Of a stretch of DNA of 64,000 nucleotides, positions 42,273 through 52,432 are shown one piece after another. The stretch is taken from the NCBI GenBank assembly GCA_000473305.1, contig CP006772.1, positions 1,860,001-1,924,000 of the forward strand, written 5' to 3'. A program made the position numbers and the translations under genes. The stretch comes from Bacteroidales bacterium CF (GTDB taxonomy: Bacteria; Bacteroidota; Bacteroidia; Bacteroidales; UBA932). The notes below the pieces were generated by a model. That model was given only the letters and a program-made list of their open reading frames with translations. It was not told where the DNA came from and ran no database searches. Position 1 is the first letter of the stretch. Every line of letters begins with the position of its first letter.

Positions 42273-45034
42273 TAACAAACGATATTAATAATTTTACACG
42301 GGACTATAATCACCTTTTTAATCTTGCTTTCACCAAGATACTTTACTGTATCCGGATGAGCAATTATATATTCTTCAATCTCTTTTGGAGAGAGCGCTCT
42401 GCTCAGGGCAACCTTGAATCTCATCTTCCCGTTAAATGAGACAGGATATTCAAAAGTGTCCTCGATAGTGTATGATTCTACATATTCAGGGAATGAGGCA
42501 CCGGAAATACTTTCTTTATGTCCCAGCATAAACCAGAGCTCTTCAGTTATGTGCGGTGCAAAGGGAGAAAGGAGGATCAGCATCGGCTCCAGTATATCCC
42601 TCTTGTTACAACCCACCTCATAAAGCTCGTTAACGGCAATCATAAAGGCACTCACACTTGTATTGAACGAGAAACCCTCAATGTCGTCTCCGATTTTTTT
42701 AATCAGTTTATGAAGTATTTTCAACTCTTTTGCAGAAGCGCTCTCCTCTGAAACAGCGAATGAGTCTCTGTTGAAGAAGAGTCTCCAGAATCTTTTCAGA
42801 AAACGGTGCACACCGTCAATACCGTTTGTGTCCCACGGTTTTGACTGTTCTAGCGGACCCAGGAACATCTCATACATACGAAGTGTGTCTGCTCCGTAAT
42901 TCTCGCAAATCATATCCGGATTGACAACATTGAACATCGACTTGCTCATCTTCTCTACAGCCCAGCCACAGATATACTCCCCATTCTCAAGAATAAACTC
43001 CGCATCTGCATATTCCGGCATCCACTCTTTAAAAGCAGCGATATCCAGCCTGTCGTTTGAAACTTTATTTACATCAACATGTATTTCAGTTGTATCGTAT
43101 TTGTCTTTCAATCCGTATGATACAAAAGTATTTGTTCCCTTTACCCTGTATACGAAGTTTGACCTTCCCTGAATCATCCCCTGATTTATAAGCTTTTTGA
43201 ACGGCTCCGGTTCACAAACATATCCTAAATCATAAAGGAATTTATTCCAGAACCTTGAGTAGATCAGGTGACCGGTTGCATGTTCTGTACCTCCTATGTA
43301 GAGATCCACATTTCTCCAGTACTCGTCTGCCTCCTTGCTCACCAAGGCCTTATCATTACGGGGATCCATATATCTGAGATAGTATGCGCTGCTTCCGGCA
43401 AATCCTGGCATGGTGCTCTTCTCTATCGGATGACCTTCAAATGTCCAGTTTTCAGCCCTTGCCAGAGGCGGCTCGCCACTTTCAGTAGGGAGGAACTTAT
43501 CCACCTCGGGTAGTCTGAGAGGCAGATTTTCAATATCCATAGGGGTTGCAATTCCATCTTTGTAATATATAGGGAATGGCTCGCCCCAGTATCTCTGACG
43601 TGAGAAAATTGCATCCCTTAGACGATAATTGACCTTTCTCCGGCCTATACCCCTCTTCTCAACCTCCTCGATTGCCGCAGGAATTGCCTGTTTTACAGAC
43701 ATCCCCGACAAAAATCCGGAATTACACATTATACCCTCTTTTGCATCAAAACTCTCCTCTGAAATATCACACCCCTCTATCAACGGAATAACAGGCAAAT
43801 TGAAATGCTTTGCAAAAGAGTAGTCCCTGCTGTCGTGTGCCGGGACAGCCATTATTGCTCCGGTTCCGTAACCGGCAAGTACATATTCTGATATCCAGAC
43901 AGGAATCTTCTCCTCAGTAAACGGATTTGTAGCATAGCTGCCTGAAAAGACACCGGTAACCTTACGAGTCTCGGCCATCCTCTCCCTCTCTGTCTTCTTT
44001 TTTGCATAATTGAGATACTCCCCGACAACACTCTTTTGCTCAAGAGTAGTCAATTTCTCCACCCATTCACTCTCGGGAGCGAGAACCATGAATGTGACTC
44101 CGAATACAGTGTCAGCCCTGGTTGTAAATATCTCCATATCATACTCCTCTGTTCCGTTGGAGACTTTAAAGACCATCTCAGCTCCTTGCGAACGCCCTAT
44201 CCAGTTGCGTTGCATATCCTTAAGGGAATCTGTCCACTCCAGATTATCAAGATCGTTGAGCAGTCTCTCGGCATATGCAGAGACCCTCAGCTGCCACTGG
44301 CGCATCTTTTTCTGCTCAACAGGATGCCCCCCTCTGACAGAGAGCCCCTCCTTAACCTCATCGTTTGCAAGGACGGTTCCCAGAGCCGCACACCAGTTTA
44401 CAGATGTCTCACCGAGATATGCGATTCTGTAATTCATAAGAATTGCAGCTTTCTCCTGATCTGAAAAAGAGTTCCAGTTTTCTGCGGTAAAGCTCTTTAC
44501 CTCTCCGCACTCTGCAGTTACATTGAGATTTCCCTCTTTCTCAAAGAGAGATATAAGATCCGAAATCTTCTCTGCCTTGTGTGTTTTAATGTTGTACCAA
44601 TGCGCAAACATCTCCAGGAACGCCCACTGTGTCCATTTATAGTAATCAGGATCACATGTGCGGACCTCCCTTGACCAGTCATAGGAGAATCCTATGCGGT
44701 CCATCTGTTCTCTGTATCTCTTGATATTCTTGTCGGTTGTATCTGCCGGATGCTGGCCTGTCTGTATTGCATATTGCTCGGCCGGCAAGCCGAATGCATC
44801 ATAGCCCATCGGATGAAGTACGTTGTATCCCCTCAGTCTTTTATACCTGCTGTATATATCACTTGCGATGTATCCCAGCGGATGTCCCACGTGCAGACCG
44901 GCACCTGAAGGGTAGGGAAACATGTCTAAGACATAATATTTGGGTCTTGAATTGTCAACTTCTACTTTATAAATCTCATTGTCAGACCAATACTTCTGCC
45001 ACCTCTTTTCAATCTCAAGAAAATTGTACTCCAT
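42272..45034 (-). CDS. leuS: Leucyl-tRNA synthetase
   Basis: A 920-residue class Ia synthetase that charges tRNA-Leu. I use ATG 45034 ([16 protein letters not shown]), since the longer frame would begin with TTG. The HIGH-like motif is [16 protein letters not shown], and the KMSKS motif is present as [15 protein letters not shown]. The CP1 editing domain holds [16 protein letters not shown] and the [19 protein letters not shown] region, so editing should be active. The anticodon-binding and C-terminal domains are complete. No T-box or leader is visible in the 43 bp before the start. It is coupled to the phzF-like gene downstream. Confidence 0.97.
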   Translation of the reverse strand: MEYNFLEIEKRWQKYWSDNEIYKVEVDNSRPKYYVLDMFPYPSGAGLHVGHPLGYIASDIYSRYKRLRGYNVLHPMGYDAFGLPAEQYAIQTGQHPADTTDKNIKRYREQMDRIGFSYDWSREVRTCDPDYYKWTQWAFLEMFAHWYNIKTHKAEKISDLISLFEKEGNLNVTAECGEVKSFTAENWNSFSDQEKAAILMNYRIAYLGETSVNWCAALGTVLANDEVKEGLSVRGGHPVEQKKMRQWQLRVSAYAERLLNDLDNLEWTDSLKDMQRNWIGRSQGAEMVFKVSNGTEEYDMEIFTTRADTVFGVTFMVLAPESEWVEKLTTLEQKSVVGEYLNYAKKKTERERMAETRKVTGVFSGSYATNPFTEEKIPVWISEYVLAGYGTGAIMAVPAHDSRDYSFAKHFNLPVIPLIEGCDISEESFDAKEGIMCNSGFLSGMSVKQAIPAAIEEVEKRGIGRRKVNYRLRDAIFSRQRYWGEPFPIYYKDGIATPMDIENLPLRLPEVDKFLPTESGEPPLARAENWTFEGHPIEKSTMPGFAGSSAYYLRYMDPRNDKALVSKEADEYWRNVDLYIGGTEHATGHLIYSRFWNKFLYDLGYVCEPEPFKKLINQGMIQGRSNFVYRVKGTNTFVSYGLKDKYDTTEIHVDVNKVSNDRLDIAAFKEWMPEYADAEFILENGEYICGWAVEKMSKSMFNVVNPDMICENYGADTLRMYEMFLGPLEQSKPWDTNGIDGVHRFLKRFWRLFFNRDSFAVSEESASAKELKILHKLIKKIGDDIEGFSFNTSVSAFMIAVNELYEVGCNKRDILEPMLILLSPFAPHITEELWFMLGHKESISGASFPEYVESYTIEDTFEYPVSFNGKMRFKVALSRALSPKEIEEYIIAHPDTVKYLGESKIKKVIIVPCKIINIVC

Positions 45035-45077
45035 TTTACGTTTAAATATTTCAAACGGCAAATGTAGTCAAAAATTG

Positions 45078-46385
45078 CTATTTTCTTAGTTTAAATTCTA
45101 TCGGAATCGCCATCTTGACACGTACCGGAGCTCCGCTTTTCATACCCGGTTTCCACTTGGGCGATGCAGAGACGACCTTCACAGCCTCTGCATCCAAGGC
45201 ATCTGAAACAGACTTGACAACCTTGACAGAAGAGACCTCTCCATTTTTCTCAATTATAAACTCAACAACAACTCTTCCCTGAACCCCGGACTCAATGGCC
45301 GACCTGGGATATTTAACATAGTCATACACCCAGCGATCCAGAAACTGCTTCTCTCCTCCGTTCAGAAATGATGGCTTCTTATCCACATCATATACTGTAT
45401 AGATTTGGTTATCACCTTTTTCAACATCCTCTTCCTTGGTTTCCTTCAGAGATGTGGCCGGAAGGGATACCTCCGTATTGGCAGCGTCACGGACAAGGGT
45501 TGCAATATACATAGTCAAATCTGTCATACCCTCATAATCAAGAGTCTCTGAAACATCTTTTTCGGTCGGTAACTGCTTTTTCTGGGCAGTAGTAAACATC
45601 GCCACAGGTATACCGTGAGTGACGAAGTTTGTATGGTCAGAAGTGAATATATCACTTGTTTTGATAACAGGAGTAATCATAGCCGGTTTTTCCGAAACAC
45701 TGTTTATCAGGGCTGTAAGTTCCGGCGAAGGCAGTATGGTAAATATTTGCGGGTTGTATTCTCCCGGAGAGACACCTACCTGGTCGATGTTTATCATGAG
45801 TTTAATCTTGTCCCGGTATTTAGCCGCGTTGTCGATAAAAAACCATGAACCGGTAAGTGAAGCCTCGGAAGCACCGAATGCGACCACCATCACAGACCTT
45901 TTCAGGTCAAACGAGACTCTTTTCAACTCTCTGGCAACCTCAATCAAGACAGCTGTACCGGAAGCATTGTCATTAGCTCCTCTGAAAATCTGTGTAACCA
46001 TCTTCCCGTTTACCGAGAGCTTGTTGAATCCGAGATGGTCGTAGTGTGCTCCTACAATTATTAACTCATCTCTGAGTTTAGGGTCACACCCCTCAATGAT
46101 TCCAATAATATTCTGAGAAGAGATTGTGTCTCCGAATGTGGAAAGAAAGGAGAATTGCTGACCGTTTCTGTCAAAGAGAGTCTCAATGTCTGCCTTTGTA
46201 AACTCGTCATGAATATAGAGCGAAGCCTTTTTCTCACCCGGTGTGCCGGCCATCCTGCCCATAAGGGAGTCAGATGTGAGAATCTGCACATGCTTTTTCA
46301 ACCTTTCAGCCGTCTCGTTCTGAGATAACAGGCTCAACGGAGAGAGCAACACCAGTGATGCCGATATAAGAAATCTAAAATTCAT
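45078..46385 (-). CDS. M28-type peptidase domain fused to a TonB C-terminal domain; catalytic Glu missing
   Basis: A 435-residue exported protein (signal peptide through SLLSQ). Residues 30-300 are an M28 aminopeptidase fold. The zinc ligands appear kept: His114 (GAHYDHLG), Asp139 (ANDNASG), Glu174, Asp201 (INIDQVG) and His251 (TSDHTNF). The usual Glu-Glu pair reads Ser173-Glu174 (AFGASEASLTGS), so the general-base Glu is replaced. Residues 345-435 are a TonB C-terminal domain (VKYPRSAIESGVQGRVVVEFIIEKNG ... PKWKPG). The fusion may be a binding or signalling protein rather than a peptidase. It is an unlinked single gene. Confidence 0.83.
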   Translation of the reverse strand: MNFRFLISASLVLLSPLSLLSQNETAERLKKHVQILTSDSLMGRMAGTPGEKKASLYIHDEFTKADIETLFDRNGQQFSFLSTFGDTISSQNIIGIIEGCDPKLRDELIIVGAHYDHLGFNKLSVNGKMVTQIFRGANDNASGTAVLIEVARELKRVSFDLKRSVMVVAFGASEASLTGSWFFIDNAAKYRDKIKLMINIDQVGVSPGEYNPQIFTILPSPELTALINSVSEKPAMITPVIKTSDIFTSDHTNFVTHGIPVAMFTTAQKKQLPTEKDVSETLDYEGMTDLTMYIATLVRDAANTEVSLPATSLKETKEEDVEKGDNQIYTVYDVDKKPSFLNGGEKQFLDRWVYDYVKYPRSAIESGVQGRVVVEFIIEKNGEVSSVKVVKSVSDALDAEAVKVVSASPKWKPGMKSGAPVRVKMAIPIEFKLRK

Positions 46386-46404
46386 GGTGATGTATATTAG
46401 TTTA

Positions 46405-46779
46405 TTATTTTCTTGCAGGCAATATCTCCAGCCAATACCCGTCAGGATCTGTTATAAAGTATATTCCCATTTTGGGATTTTCATAGCATATGCATTGCAT
46501 AGCTGCATGTTTCCCATGTGCACTCTCGTAATCATCTGTCCTGAATGCAAGATGGAATTCATTGTCTCCAAGGTTATAGGCTCTGTCCCAGTCTCTGAGC
46601 CAGGTCAGTTCCAACTGATGCTCGGAAGATCCGTCAGAGAGGTATACAATAATAAAGGAGCCATCCTCCGGAGCAATCCTCCTTACCTCTTCCAGTCCGA
46701 GGGCCTCTTTATAGAATTCAAGGCTCCTGCCTAAGTCTCGTACATTAATGTTATTGTGTACAAATCTGAATTTTGCCAT
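46405..46779 (-). CDS. VOC-family (glyoxalase I-like) protein
   Basis: A 124-residue protein starting MAKFRFVHNNINVRDL; the longer frame starts within the preceding gene and was rejected. The vicinal-oxygen-chelate fold has His (FVHNNI), Glu (HQLELTW), His (NEFHLAFR) and Glu (YWLEILP) at the four metal positions of glyoxalase I. It could remove methylglyoxal via glutathione or another thiol, or handle a different substrate. It is downstream of a PAS protein by 4 bp and of gcvT, so the three may form one operon. It is intact and cytoplasmic. Confidence 0.85.
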   Translation of the reverse strand: MAKFRFVHNNINVRDLGRSLEFYKEALGLEEVRRIAPEDGSFIIVYLSDGSSEHQLELTWLRDWDRAYNLGDNEFHLAFRTDDYESAHGKHAAMQCICYENPKMGIYFITDPDGYWLEILPARK

Positions 46780-46783
46780 ACTA

Positions 46784-47116
46784 TTATCTTTTAAAATGTG
46801 GTATAGTTTCAGGTATTTCAATAGAAAACTCCACAAGCCCCATAACCTCACCGTCACGGAACCAGGGTGTCTGATGTATCATCTTTCTTACACCGGTTTT
46901 CTCTATTGTATATGTATTCGATGATCCTTCGCCAAGCATTTTCTGAATCATCTCCCAGGATTTGCAAGTATGGCAATCTTTCAGGTTTTTACCCTGAAGA
47001 TTGCCATACTTTTCAAATGTCCTGCGAGCCTTGGCGTTCTGATAAATTACATTTGCATCTTTGTCACATACTGTAACTGCGCATTGTAACTCCTCTGTCC
47101 AGTTGAACTCGCTCAT
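46784..47116 (-). CDS. Small PAS-domain protein
   Basis: A 110-residue protein that consists of one PAS domain (LQCAVTVCDKDANVIYQNAKARRTF, then GKNLKDCHTCKSWEMIQ, ending GEVMGLVEFSIEIPE). There is no output domain. A CxxC motif (Cys-His-Thr-Cys, about residues 48-51) could bind a metal or sense redox state. It lies between gcvT and the VOC protein on the same strand, 6 and 4 bp apart, so it is likely co-transcribed. A role as a stand-alone redox or ligand sensor is inference. Confidence 0.8.
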   Translation of the reverse strand: MSEFNWTEELQCAVTVCDKDANVIYQNAKARRTFEKYGNLQGKNLKDCHTCKSWEMIQKMLGEGSSNTYTIEKTGVRKMIHQTPWFRDGEVMGLVEFSIEIPETIPHFKR

Positions 47117-47122
47117 TTTTAA

Positions 47123-48235
47123 CTATTGGAGCGGCTTGTAGAAAGGTGTTTTAACAACAACAGCCTTCAAAAGCCGATCTCTGACTTTAATAAATATTTC
47201 ACTTCCGGTCTTGCTGAATCCCGGAGCAACATAAGCCATACCGACAGGCTTCTTTATTGCAGGACCCATAGTACCTGAGGTCACAACACCAATTTCTGTG
47301 CCATTCACGTCACACACAGGATAACCATGTCTTGGAATCCCTTTGTCAACCAATTCAAATCCTACAAGTTTACGGGTTACACCCTCGCTCTTCTGCTTGA
47401 GCATATACTCTTTGTCTATAAAGTCTCCTTTAGCTTCAGAGAATTTAGTAATCCAGCCGAGTCCGGCCTCAATTGGTGAAGTCGTATCGTCAATGTCATT
47501 TCCGTAAAGGCAGAATCCCATCTCAAGACGGAGTGTGTCTCTTGCACCAAGTCCTATAGGCTTGATATCAAACTCCTTACCAGCCTCAAACACTGCATTC
47601 CACAGCTTATCGGCATCCTCGTTGGCTACATAGATTTCACATCCACCGGAACCGGTATATCCTGTTGTAGAGAAGATTGCATCATCAATACCTGCTATGT
47701 TAAGCTTCTGGAATGTATAATACTCCATATCGGTAACCTTTTTGTCACAAATCTTCTGCATTGCTTTGAGTGCAAGCGGACCCTGAACGGCAAGCTGGCA
47801 TATCTCATCAGAGGCATTGTACAGCTCTTTGCCCGGTGTGATTGAGAACTTTGGAGCGATTGCAGCGAGATGTGCATAATCCTTGTCAACATTAGAGGCA
47901 TTCACAACGAGCAGATATGTTACATTATCAATGCAGTATACCAGCAGGTCATCAACTATTCCACCCTTACCGTTTGGAAAACAAGAATACTGTACCTTAC
48001 CCGGAACAAGAACCGAAACGTCATTCGATGTGGTGTACTGTAGAAATGGAAGGGCATTCGGACCTTTAACCCAAATTTCACCCATATGAGAGACGTCAAA
48101 AACTCCGACTCCGTTTCTTACATGATTGTGCTCCTCATTAATGCCTACATACTCTACCGGCATGTTGTAACCTGCAAAAGGAACCATCTTTGCGCCTAAA
48201 GCAATGTGTTTTTCTGTAAATGCTGTGGTTTTCAT
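47123..48235 (-). CDS. gcvT: Glycine cleavage system T-protein (aminomethyltransferase)
   Basis: A 370-residue folate-dependent enzyme that takes the aminomethyl group from H-protein and makes methylene-THF and ammonia. Family features are [13 protein letters not shown] near the N-terminus, [21 protein letters not shown], the [21 protein letters not shown] region with the folate-binding Asp, and the C-terminal TSGTMGP and GMAYV. It is complete. The other gcv genes (gcvP, gcvH) are not in the window and no glycine riboswitch is visible in the short upstream region. Confidence 0.97.
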   Translation of the reverse strand: MKTTAFTEKHIALGAKMVPFAGYNMPVEYVGINEEHNHVRNGVGVFDVSHMGEIWVKGPNALPFLQYTTSNDVSVLVPGKVQYSCFPNGKGGIVDDLLVYCIDNVTYLLVVNASNVDKDYAHLAAIAPKFSITPGKELYNASDEICQLAVQGPLALKAMQKICDKKVTDMEYYTFQKLNIAGIDDAIFSTTGYTGSGGCEIYVANEDADKLWNAVFEAGKEFDIKPIGLGARDTLRLEMGFCLYGNDIDDTTSPIEAGLGWITKFSEAKGDFIDKEYMLKQKSEGVTRKLVGFELVDKGIPRHGYPVCDVNGTEIGVVTSGTMGPAIKKPVGMAYVAPGFSKTGSEIFIKVRDRLLKAVVVKTPFYKPLQ

Positions 48236-48252
48236 TATTTATATAAACTCAA

Positions 48253-48741
48253 TTATTTATGTTTTTTTGTATTTGCATCATAAACCCAAAGATCCTCAGG
48301 CGAAAAATCCTTTTCCAAAAGGAACCTCATCTCTTTGGAGGCTTCCGCTTCAGTGTCAAATCCTCCCGCTGTCACCATTGTAAACCCGTTTTTCATAGCA
48401 AAGGAGAGTGGCGTATATCCGTTTTTCTTCAATATATCCTCCATCTTTTTAACATTTGATGCATCCTTGAAACTACCGGCAACAATATAAAACCTCTTTT
48501 CAACAGAAGGTTTCACAGAGTCTGCAGCAGGTAGTGCATTTGCCTGCTTTGAAAGAGAATCTGCCGATGTGGAATCTGCTGCCGGAATTACCGATGTATC
48601 AACTTTAGAGACATATTTACTGCTTCTGTAAGCATCCAGATCCGCAGAAGTAGGCATACCAAGCTCTCCTCTGATCCAGTCGCATCCGGATATAGACAAT
48701 ACGCTTGCAACAATCAGTGAGATAATTACGGATTTTCTCAT
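48253..48741 (-). CDS. SPOR-domain lipoprotein
   Basis: A 162-residue protein. It has a lipoprotein signal ending LSISGCDW (Cys20), a Ser/Ala/Asp-rich linker (about 30-75), and a C-terminal SPOR domain (FYIVAGSFKDASNVKKMEDILKKNGY ... TMVTAGGF). SPOR domains bind denuded peptidoglycan, often at division sites. It should therefore sit in the outer membrane or periplasm and contact the cell wall. It is 17 bp upstream of gcvT on the same strand, and diverges from the capA-like gene. Confidence 0.88.
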   Translation of the reverse strand: MRKSVIISLIVASVLSISGCDWIRGELGMPTSADLDAYRSSKYVSKVDTSVIPAADSTSADSLSKQANALPAADSVKPSVEKRFYIVAGSFKDASNVKKMEDILKKNGYTPLSFAMKNGFTMVTAGGFDTEAEASKEMRFLLEKDFSPEDLWVYDANTKKHK

Positions 48742-48812
48742 AATATGCTAATGATTAATAAATTTGTACATCAACAAAAGTACATATTTTAGCTATAAGA
48801 GAAAAATAAATG

Positions 48813-48820
48813 TATATTTG
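48813..48820 (+). promoter_or_regulatory. Candidate -7 box for the CapA-like gene
   Basis: TATATTTG fits TAnnTTTG and ends 9 bp before ATG 48830, so the mRNA could be nearly leaderless. No TTTG at the ideal -33 distance is obvious. Confidence 0.4.
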
Positions 48821-48829
48821 AAACAATTT

Positions 48830-49849
48830 ATGAGAATTCTACTCCTTATATACCTGCAGCTTTTTTTCTCATCACCTCTGCCTAATCAGGCAGATACCCT
48901 CAAGCTGCTGTTTCTCGGAGATATCATGCAACATAAGGCTCAACTCGAGGCTGCACACATCAAGGGCAAGAGCATCAACAAACCAGAATCCTATGACTAC
49001 TCCTCCTGTTTTTCAGGTCTTAAAGGGATGTTTGACAGCGTAGACCTTAGAATAGCAAATATGGAGACCACTTTCGGCCCCCTGCCCTATACCGGTTACC
49101 CCGCCTTCTGTTCACCATCTTCATTATTGTCCGAATCTATGAAGAGCGGTATAGATATTTTCCTGACAGCAAACAACCACATCTGCGACAAAGGGAGGAA
49201 GGGTCTTGAAATGACTATGGCTCTTTATGACACTCTGAAAGCCGGCTATCTGGGGATTTACCGCTCGCAGGCAGAGATGGAGGAGAAACACCCCATGATG
49301 ATTGAAAAAAAAGGGATAAAGGTAGCCATGCTCAATTATACATACGGTGTAAACGGCAACCATATACCAAAGCCCTATGTGGTAAATCTTCTTGACACCG
49401 TACAGATTAAAAACGATCTCAAGAGGGCAAGAGAGATGAGCCCCGACTTTATAATTGCGTGTGTACACTGGGGAGTGGAGTATATCCTGACTCATAACAC
49501 AACCCAGGAGAAAATTGAAAAAGTACTTCAGGAAAACGGAACGGACATAATAATTGGTTCACATCCTCATGTTGCACAGGATTATACAATTTACCAAACT
49601 GAAAACGGAGATATCAGATATATAACATTTTACTCACTTGGGAACGCCATTTCAAACATGACCGCTCCAAACACACGAACCGGACTTGCCGCCACAATCC
49701 TGCTCTACAAGGACATTTCCGGAAACAAAAGAATCCTGACACCTGAATGCAGGACTATATTTACCTCCAGACCGGGAGAGTCGGGCAAAAACTTTACTAT
49801 CATCCCCGGTAAAGAGTACCAGAATAAAAACGTTAAAACATTAAAATGA
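48830..49849 (+). CDS. CapA-family metallophosphatase-like protein
   Basis: A 339-residue exported protein, starting MRILLLIYLQLFFSSPLP. Longer in-frame starts upstream lack support. The calcineurin-like/PGA-synthesis CapA fold shows LFLGDIMQHKAQ (metal Asp), ANMETTFGPLP, ANNHICDKG (NNH motif), CVHWGVEY and GSHPHVAQD. CapA members are linked to poly-gamma-glutamate export or other cell-surface polymer steps, but most, like this one, are uncharacterised. It overlaps phoH by 4 bp (ATGA), so they are co-translated. Confidence 0.87.
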   Translation: MRILLLIYLQLFFSSPLPNQADTLKLLFLGDIMQHKAQLEAAHIKGKSINKPESYDYSSCFSGLKGMFDSVDLRIANMETTFGPLPYTGYPAFCSPSSLLSESMKSGIDIFLTANNHICDKGRKGLEMTMALYDTLKAGYLGIYRSQAEMEEKHPMMIEKKGIKVAMLNYTYGVNGNHIPKPYVVNLLDTVQIKNDLKRAREMSPDFIIACVHWGVEYILTHNTTQEKIEKVLQENGTDIIIGSHPHVAQDYTIYQTENGDIRYITFYSLGNAISNMTAPNTRTGLAATILLYKDISGNKRILTPECRTIFTSRPGESGKNFTIIPGKEYQNKNVKTLK

Positions 49850-50805
49850 CAGAGAGAATCATAATACTTGACGAAATAAACCCTGTAGAGTTTTACGGTG
49901 TAAACAACAAGCTTTTCGAACTTTTATGCGGTTTTTTTCCGAAGCTGAAGGTAACAGCCAGAGGGTCTGAAATACTTGTCCGGGGAAGCGCCGCTGACAC
50001 CTCAGTATTTGAAGAGAAGGTCCAAAGACTCATTCAGATTAAACAGAAGAAGATGCATCTCAACGAGGCTGATGTAGCCTCCTTGTTTGAAAAGAGAGAG
50101 GAGAACGATAGTGCACCGGCTGATTTCAGCAACATAATAGTATACGGGACCGAAGGGAAAATAATAAGAGCGAGGACTCAGAACCAGATAAAACTGGTTG
50201 AGGATTATGACAAGAACGACCTGATATTTGCTCTCGGGCCGGCAGGTACCGGAAAGACGTATACTGCAATAGCCCTTGCAGTGAGAGCTCTCAAGAACCG
50301 TGAAGTCCGCAGGCTTGTCCTTACCAGACCGGCTGTAGAGGCCGGAGAGCGTCTAGGATTCCTTCCGGGAGATATGAAGGAGAAGCTTGACCCGTATCTG
50401 CAACCGCTCTATGATGCCCTGAGAGACATGATTCCGGCAAAGAAGCTGGAAGTTCTCATGGAGGAGGGTGTAATACAGATCGCGCCGCTGGCATATATGA
50501 GAGGCCGTACTCTTGAAAGTGCTTTCGTCATTCTTGACGAAGCCCAGAACACAACAATAGGGCAGTTGAAGATGTTTCTCACAAGGATGGGATACCACTC
50601 CAAGTTTGTAGTCACAGGAGACGCCACACAGGTAGACCTTCCGAGAAAAAGTGACTCCGGTCTGATCAAGGGGGTTGAACTATGCAGAAAAATAAAGGGT
50701 GTCTCAATAATCACCTTTGATAAGGGAGACATTGTAAGACACCCGCTTGTTACAAAAATCGTCGAAGCCTTCGAGAAAAGTGAGGCAAAGGAGAGGCAGG
50801 ATTAG
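49846..50805 (+). CDS. phoH: PhoH family ATPase
   Basis: A 319-residue cytoplasmic P-loop protein. The N-terminal part (about 1-100) has a KH-like RNA-binding section (LKVTARGSEILVRG). The ATPase domain holds Walker A LGPAGTGKTYTAIAL, LTRPAVEAGERLGFLPG, Walker B FVILDEAQN, and the sensor VVTGDATQVDLP. PhoH proteins are thought to act in RNA metabolism with YbeY. It follows the CapA-like gene with a 4-bp overlap and converges with the amidohydrolase with another 4-bp overlap. Confidence 0.95.
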   Translation: MTERIIILDEINPVEFYGVNNKLFELLCGFFPKLKVTARGSEILVRGSAADTSVFEEKVQRLIQIKQKKMHLNEADVASLFEKREENDSAPADFSNIIVYGTEGKIIRARTQNQIKLVEDYDKNDLIFALGPAGTGKTYTAIALAVRALKNREVRRLVLTRPAVEAGERLGFLPGDMKEKLDPYLQPLYDALRDMIPAKKLEVLMEEGVIQIAPLAYMRGRTLESAFVILDEAQNTTIGQLKMFLTRMGYHSKFVVTGDATQVDLPRKSDSGLIKGVELCRKIKGVSIITFDKGDIVRHPLVTKIVEAFEKSEAKERQD

Positions 50806-52421
50806 CTTGCCCTTCCTCCGAATTCTCCGGTAGGCATACCGTTAGCTATTGTCCAGACACCGTTTACGAGTATATGCTCAATACCTGTTGAATACTGGTG
50901 AGGCTCTGCATATGTTGCCCTGTCAATTATTGTGTCAGGGTTGAACACCAAAAGGTCTGCCATATAACCAACCTGTATCAGACCGCGGTTTTTCAATCCG
51001 ATTCTGGATGCAGGGAGAGATGTACATTTTCTTACAGCAGCACTGAGGTCCATAAGTTTCTCATCACGGCAATACTTTCCTACAAACCTTGTAAACGAGC
51101 CGTATGCTCTAGGGTGAGGCATGTTCTCGGCAAGTTTGCCTACAGGCGAGTAGACACTGCAGTCTGTGATCGGCATTCCTAACGGATGTGATAAAAACAT
51201 CTTAAGATTATCCTCATTCATCGAGAAGCCGACAATGTCAACAATCAGTTTCTCCTCAATGAGTATCTTTTTCATGAACTCCCAATTTGAAAGATTTGTC
51301 ATCTTAGCGCACTCCTCCACATTGTATCCGATGAACTTTCTGTTTTCAGGAGTCTTGGCGGATGTCACCATTACATTTTTTGCCCCTCCGAGTTTTTCCA
51401 GCCTTGTATTTACATACTTGGCTATCTCTTTGGCCTGTACCTCATCATTCATGCGGGCAATGATCTCCTCGGTTGTACCCTGACGGTACTTGAGCGGAAT
51501 AAAGATAGACATACCTGTAGAAAAGGCATTGTATGAATATCTGTCAAAAGCGATGTCCATACCTGAATTTCTAGCATCCTCTATCTGTTTGATCAGCTTA
51601 GGAGCCTTATGCCAGTTGGCTGCATTCTGAGCCTTCAGGTGCGAAACCTGCAGCCTTACATTGGCCTTTCTGGCCATATCTATTGTTTCAGCAAGAGCCT
51701 CCTCAACCATGTCATCCTCGTTTCTCATGTGTATTGCAAAGGTCTTGTCGTGTTTTGCAGCCACCTTCAGAAGCTCCACAATCTCAGCATTTGTTGCATA
51801 AGAGCCGGGAGTATATTCCAACCCGCAGGTAACGCCTATAGCACCCTTCTCCAACTCCTCCTCAAGCAGGTATTTCATCTTCTTTATATCCTCTTTTGTA
51901 GCACGTACGTCATTATCCCCCACTACTATATGCCTCAAGGTTCCCTGACCAATATAACTTCTTATATTGATCCCTATCTTCATCCTTTCAATTTCTTCAT
52001 TATAGTCAGAGATACTCTTCCACTCGCTCTGAGGAAAAACGCTCTCGCCACAGTTGCCGCTTACATCTGTGGTTATACCCTGGTATATCTTGCTGTCACC
52101 CAGCTGCGCATATCTTATATTGCCGTCAGTGTGAGAGTGAATATCTATAAAACCCGGCGAAACGGCCATCCCTTTTGCATCGATGATCTGATCTGCACTC
52201 TCCCCGATATTTCCTATAGCAGCAATCTTTCCCTCCTTTATGCCGACTGAGCCCCTCACAGGCTTGCCCCCGTCTCCTGTGTATATCACTCCGTTTGAAA
52301 TGATAGTGTCAAATTGATTATTTACCCCAACCTTTTTGGAGTCGTAAAAACTAAGGCCGAGTGTGGCTCCTGCCACAACAGAACCTTTTAAGAAGTTCCT
52401 TCTGGAGATTGTCTGTGCCAT
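50802..52421 (-). CDS. Tat-exported D-aminoacylase/N-acyl-D-amino-acid deacylase family amidohydrolase
   Basis: A 539-residue protein with a twin-arginine signal (SRRNFLKGS then AGATLGLSF), so it is folded with its metal before export. The amidohydrolase barrel has the N-terminal HSHTDGN metal motif, the bridging SGNCGESV motif typical of D-aminoacylases (Cys), GVTCGLEYTPG, FAIHMRNED and LQVSHLKAQ with two further His, and the C-terminal GYMADLLVFNP. It may remove acyl groups from D-amino acids in the periplasm, perhaps peptidoglycan fragments. It sits 11 bp after the ApbE gene, so the two may be co-transcribed. Confidence 0.88.
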   Translation of the reverse strand: MAQTISRRNFLKGSVVAGATLGLSFYDSKKVGVNNQFDTIISNGVIYTGDGGKPVRGSVGIKEGKIAAIGNIGESADQIIDAKGMAVSPGFIDIHSHTDGNIRYAQLGDSKIYQGITTDVSGNCGESVFPQSEWKSISDYNEEIERMKIGINIRSYIGQGTLRHIVVGDNDVRATKEDIKKMKYLLEEELEKGAIGVTCGLEYTPGSYATNAEIVELLKVAAKHDKTFAIHMRNEDDMVEEALAETIDMARKANVRLQVSHLKAQNAANWHKAPKLIKQIEDARNSGMDIAFDRYSYNAFSTGMSIFIPLKYRQGTTEEIIARMNDEVQAKEIAKYVNTRLEKLGGAKNVMVTSAKTPENRKFIGYNVEECAKMTNLSNWEFMKKILIEEKLIVDIVGFSMNEDNLKMFLSHPLGMPITDCSVYSPVGKLAENMPHPRAYGSFTRFVGKYCRDEKLMDLSAAVRKCTSLPASRIGLKNRGLIQVGYMADLLVFNPDTIIDRATYAEPHQYSTGIEHILVNGVWTIANGMPTGEFGGRAS

Positions 52422-52432
52422 TTCAGATTCTT

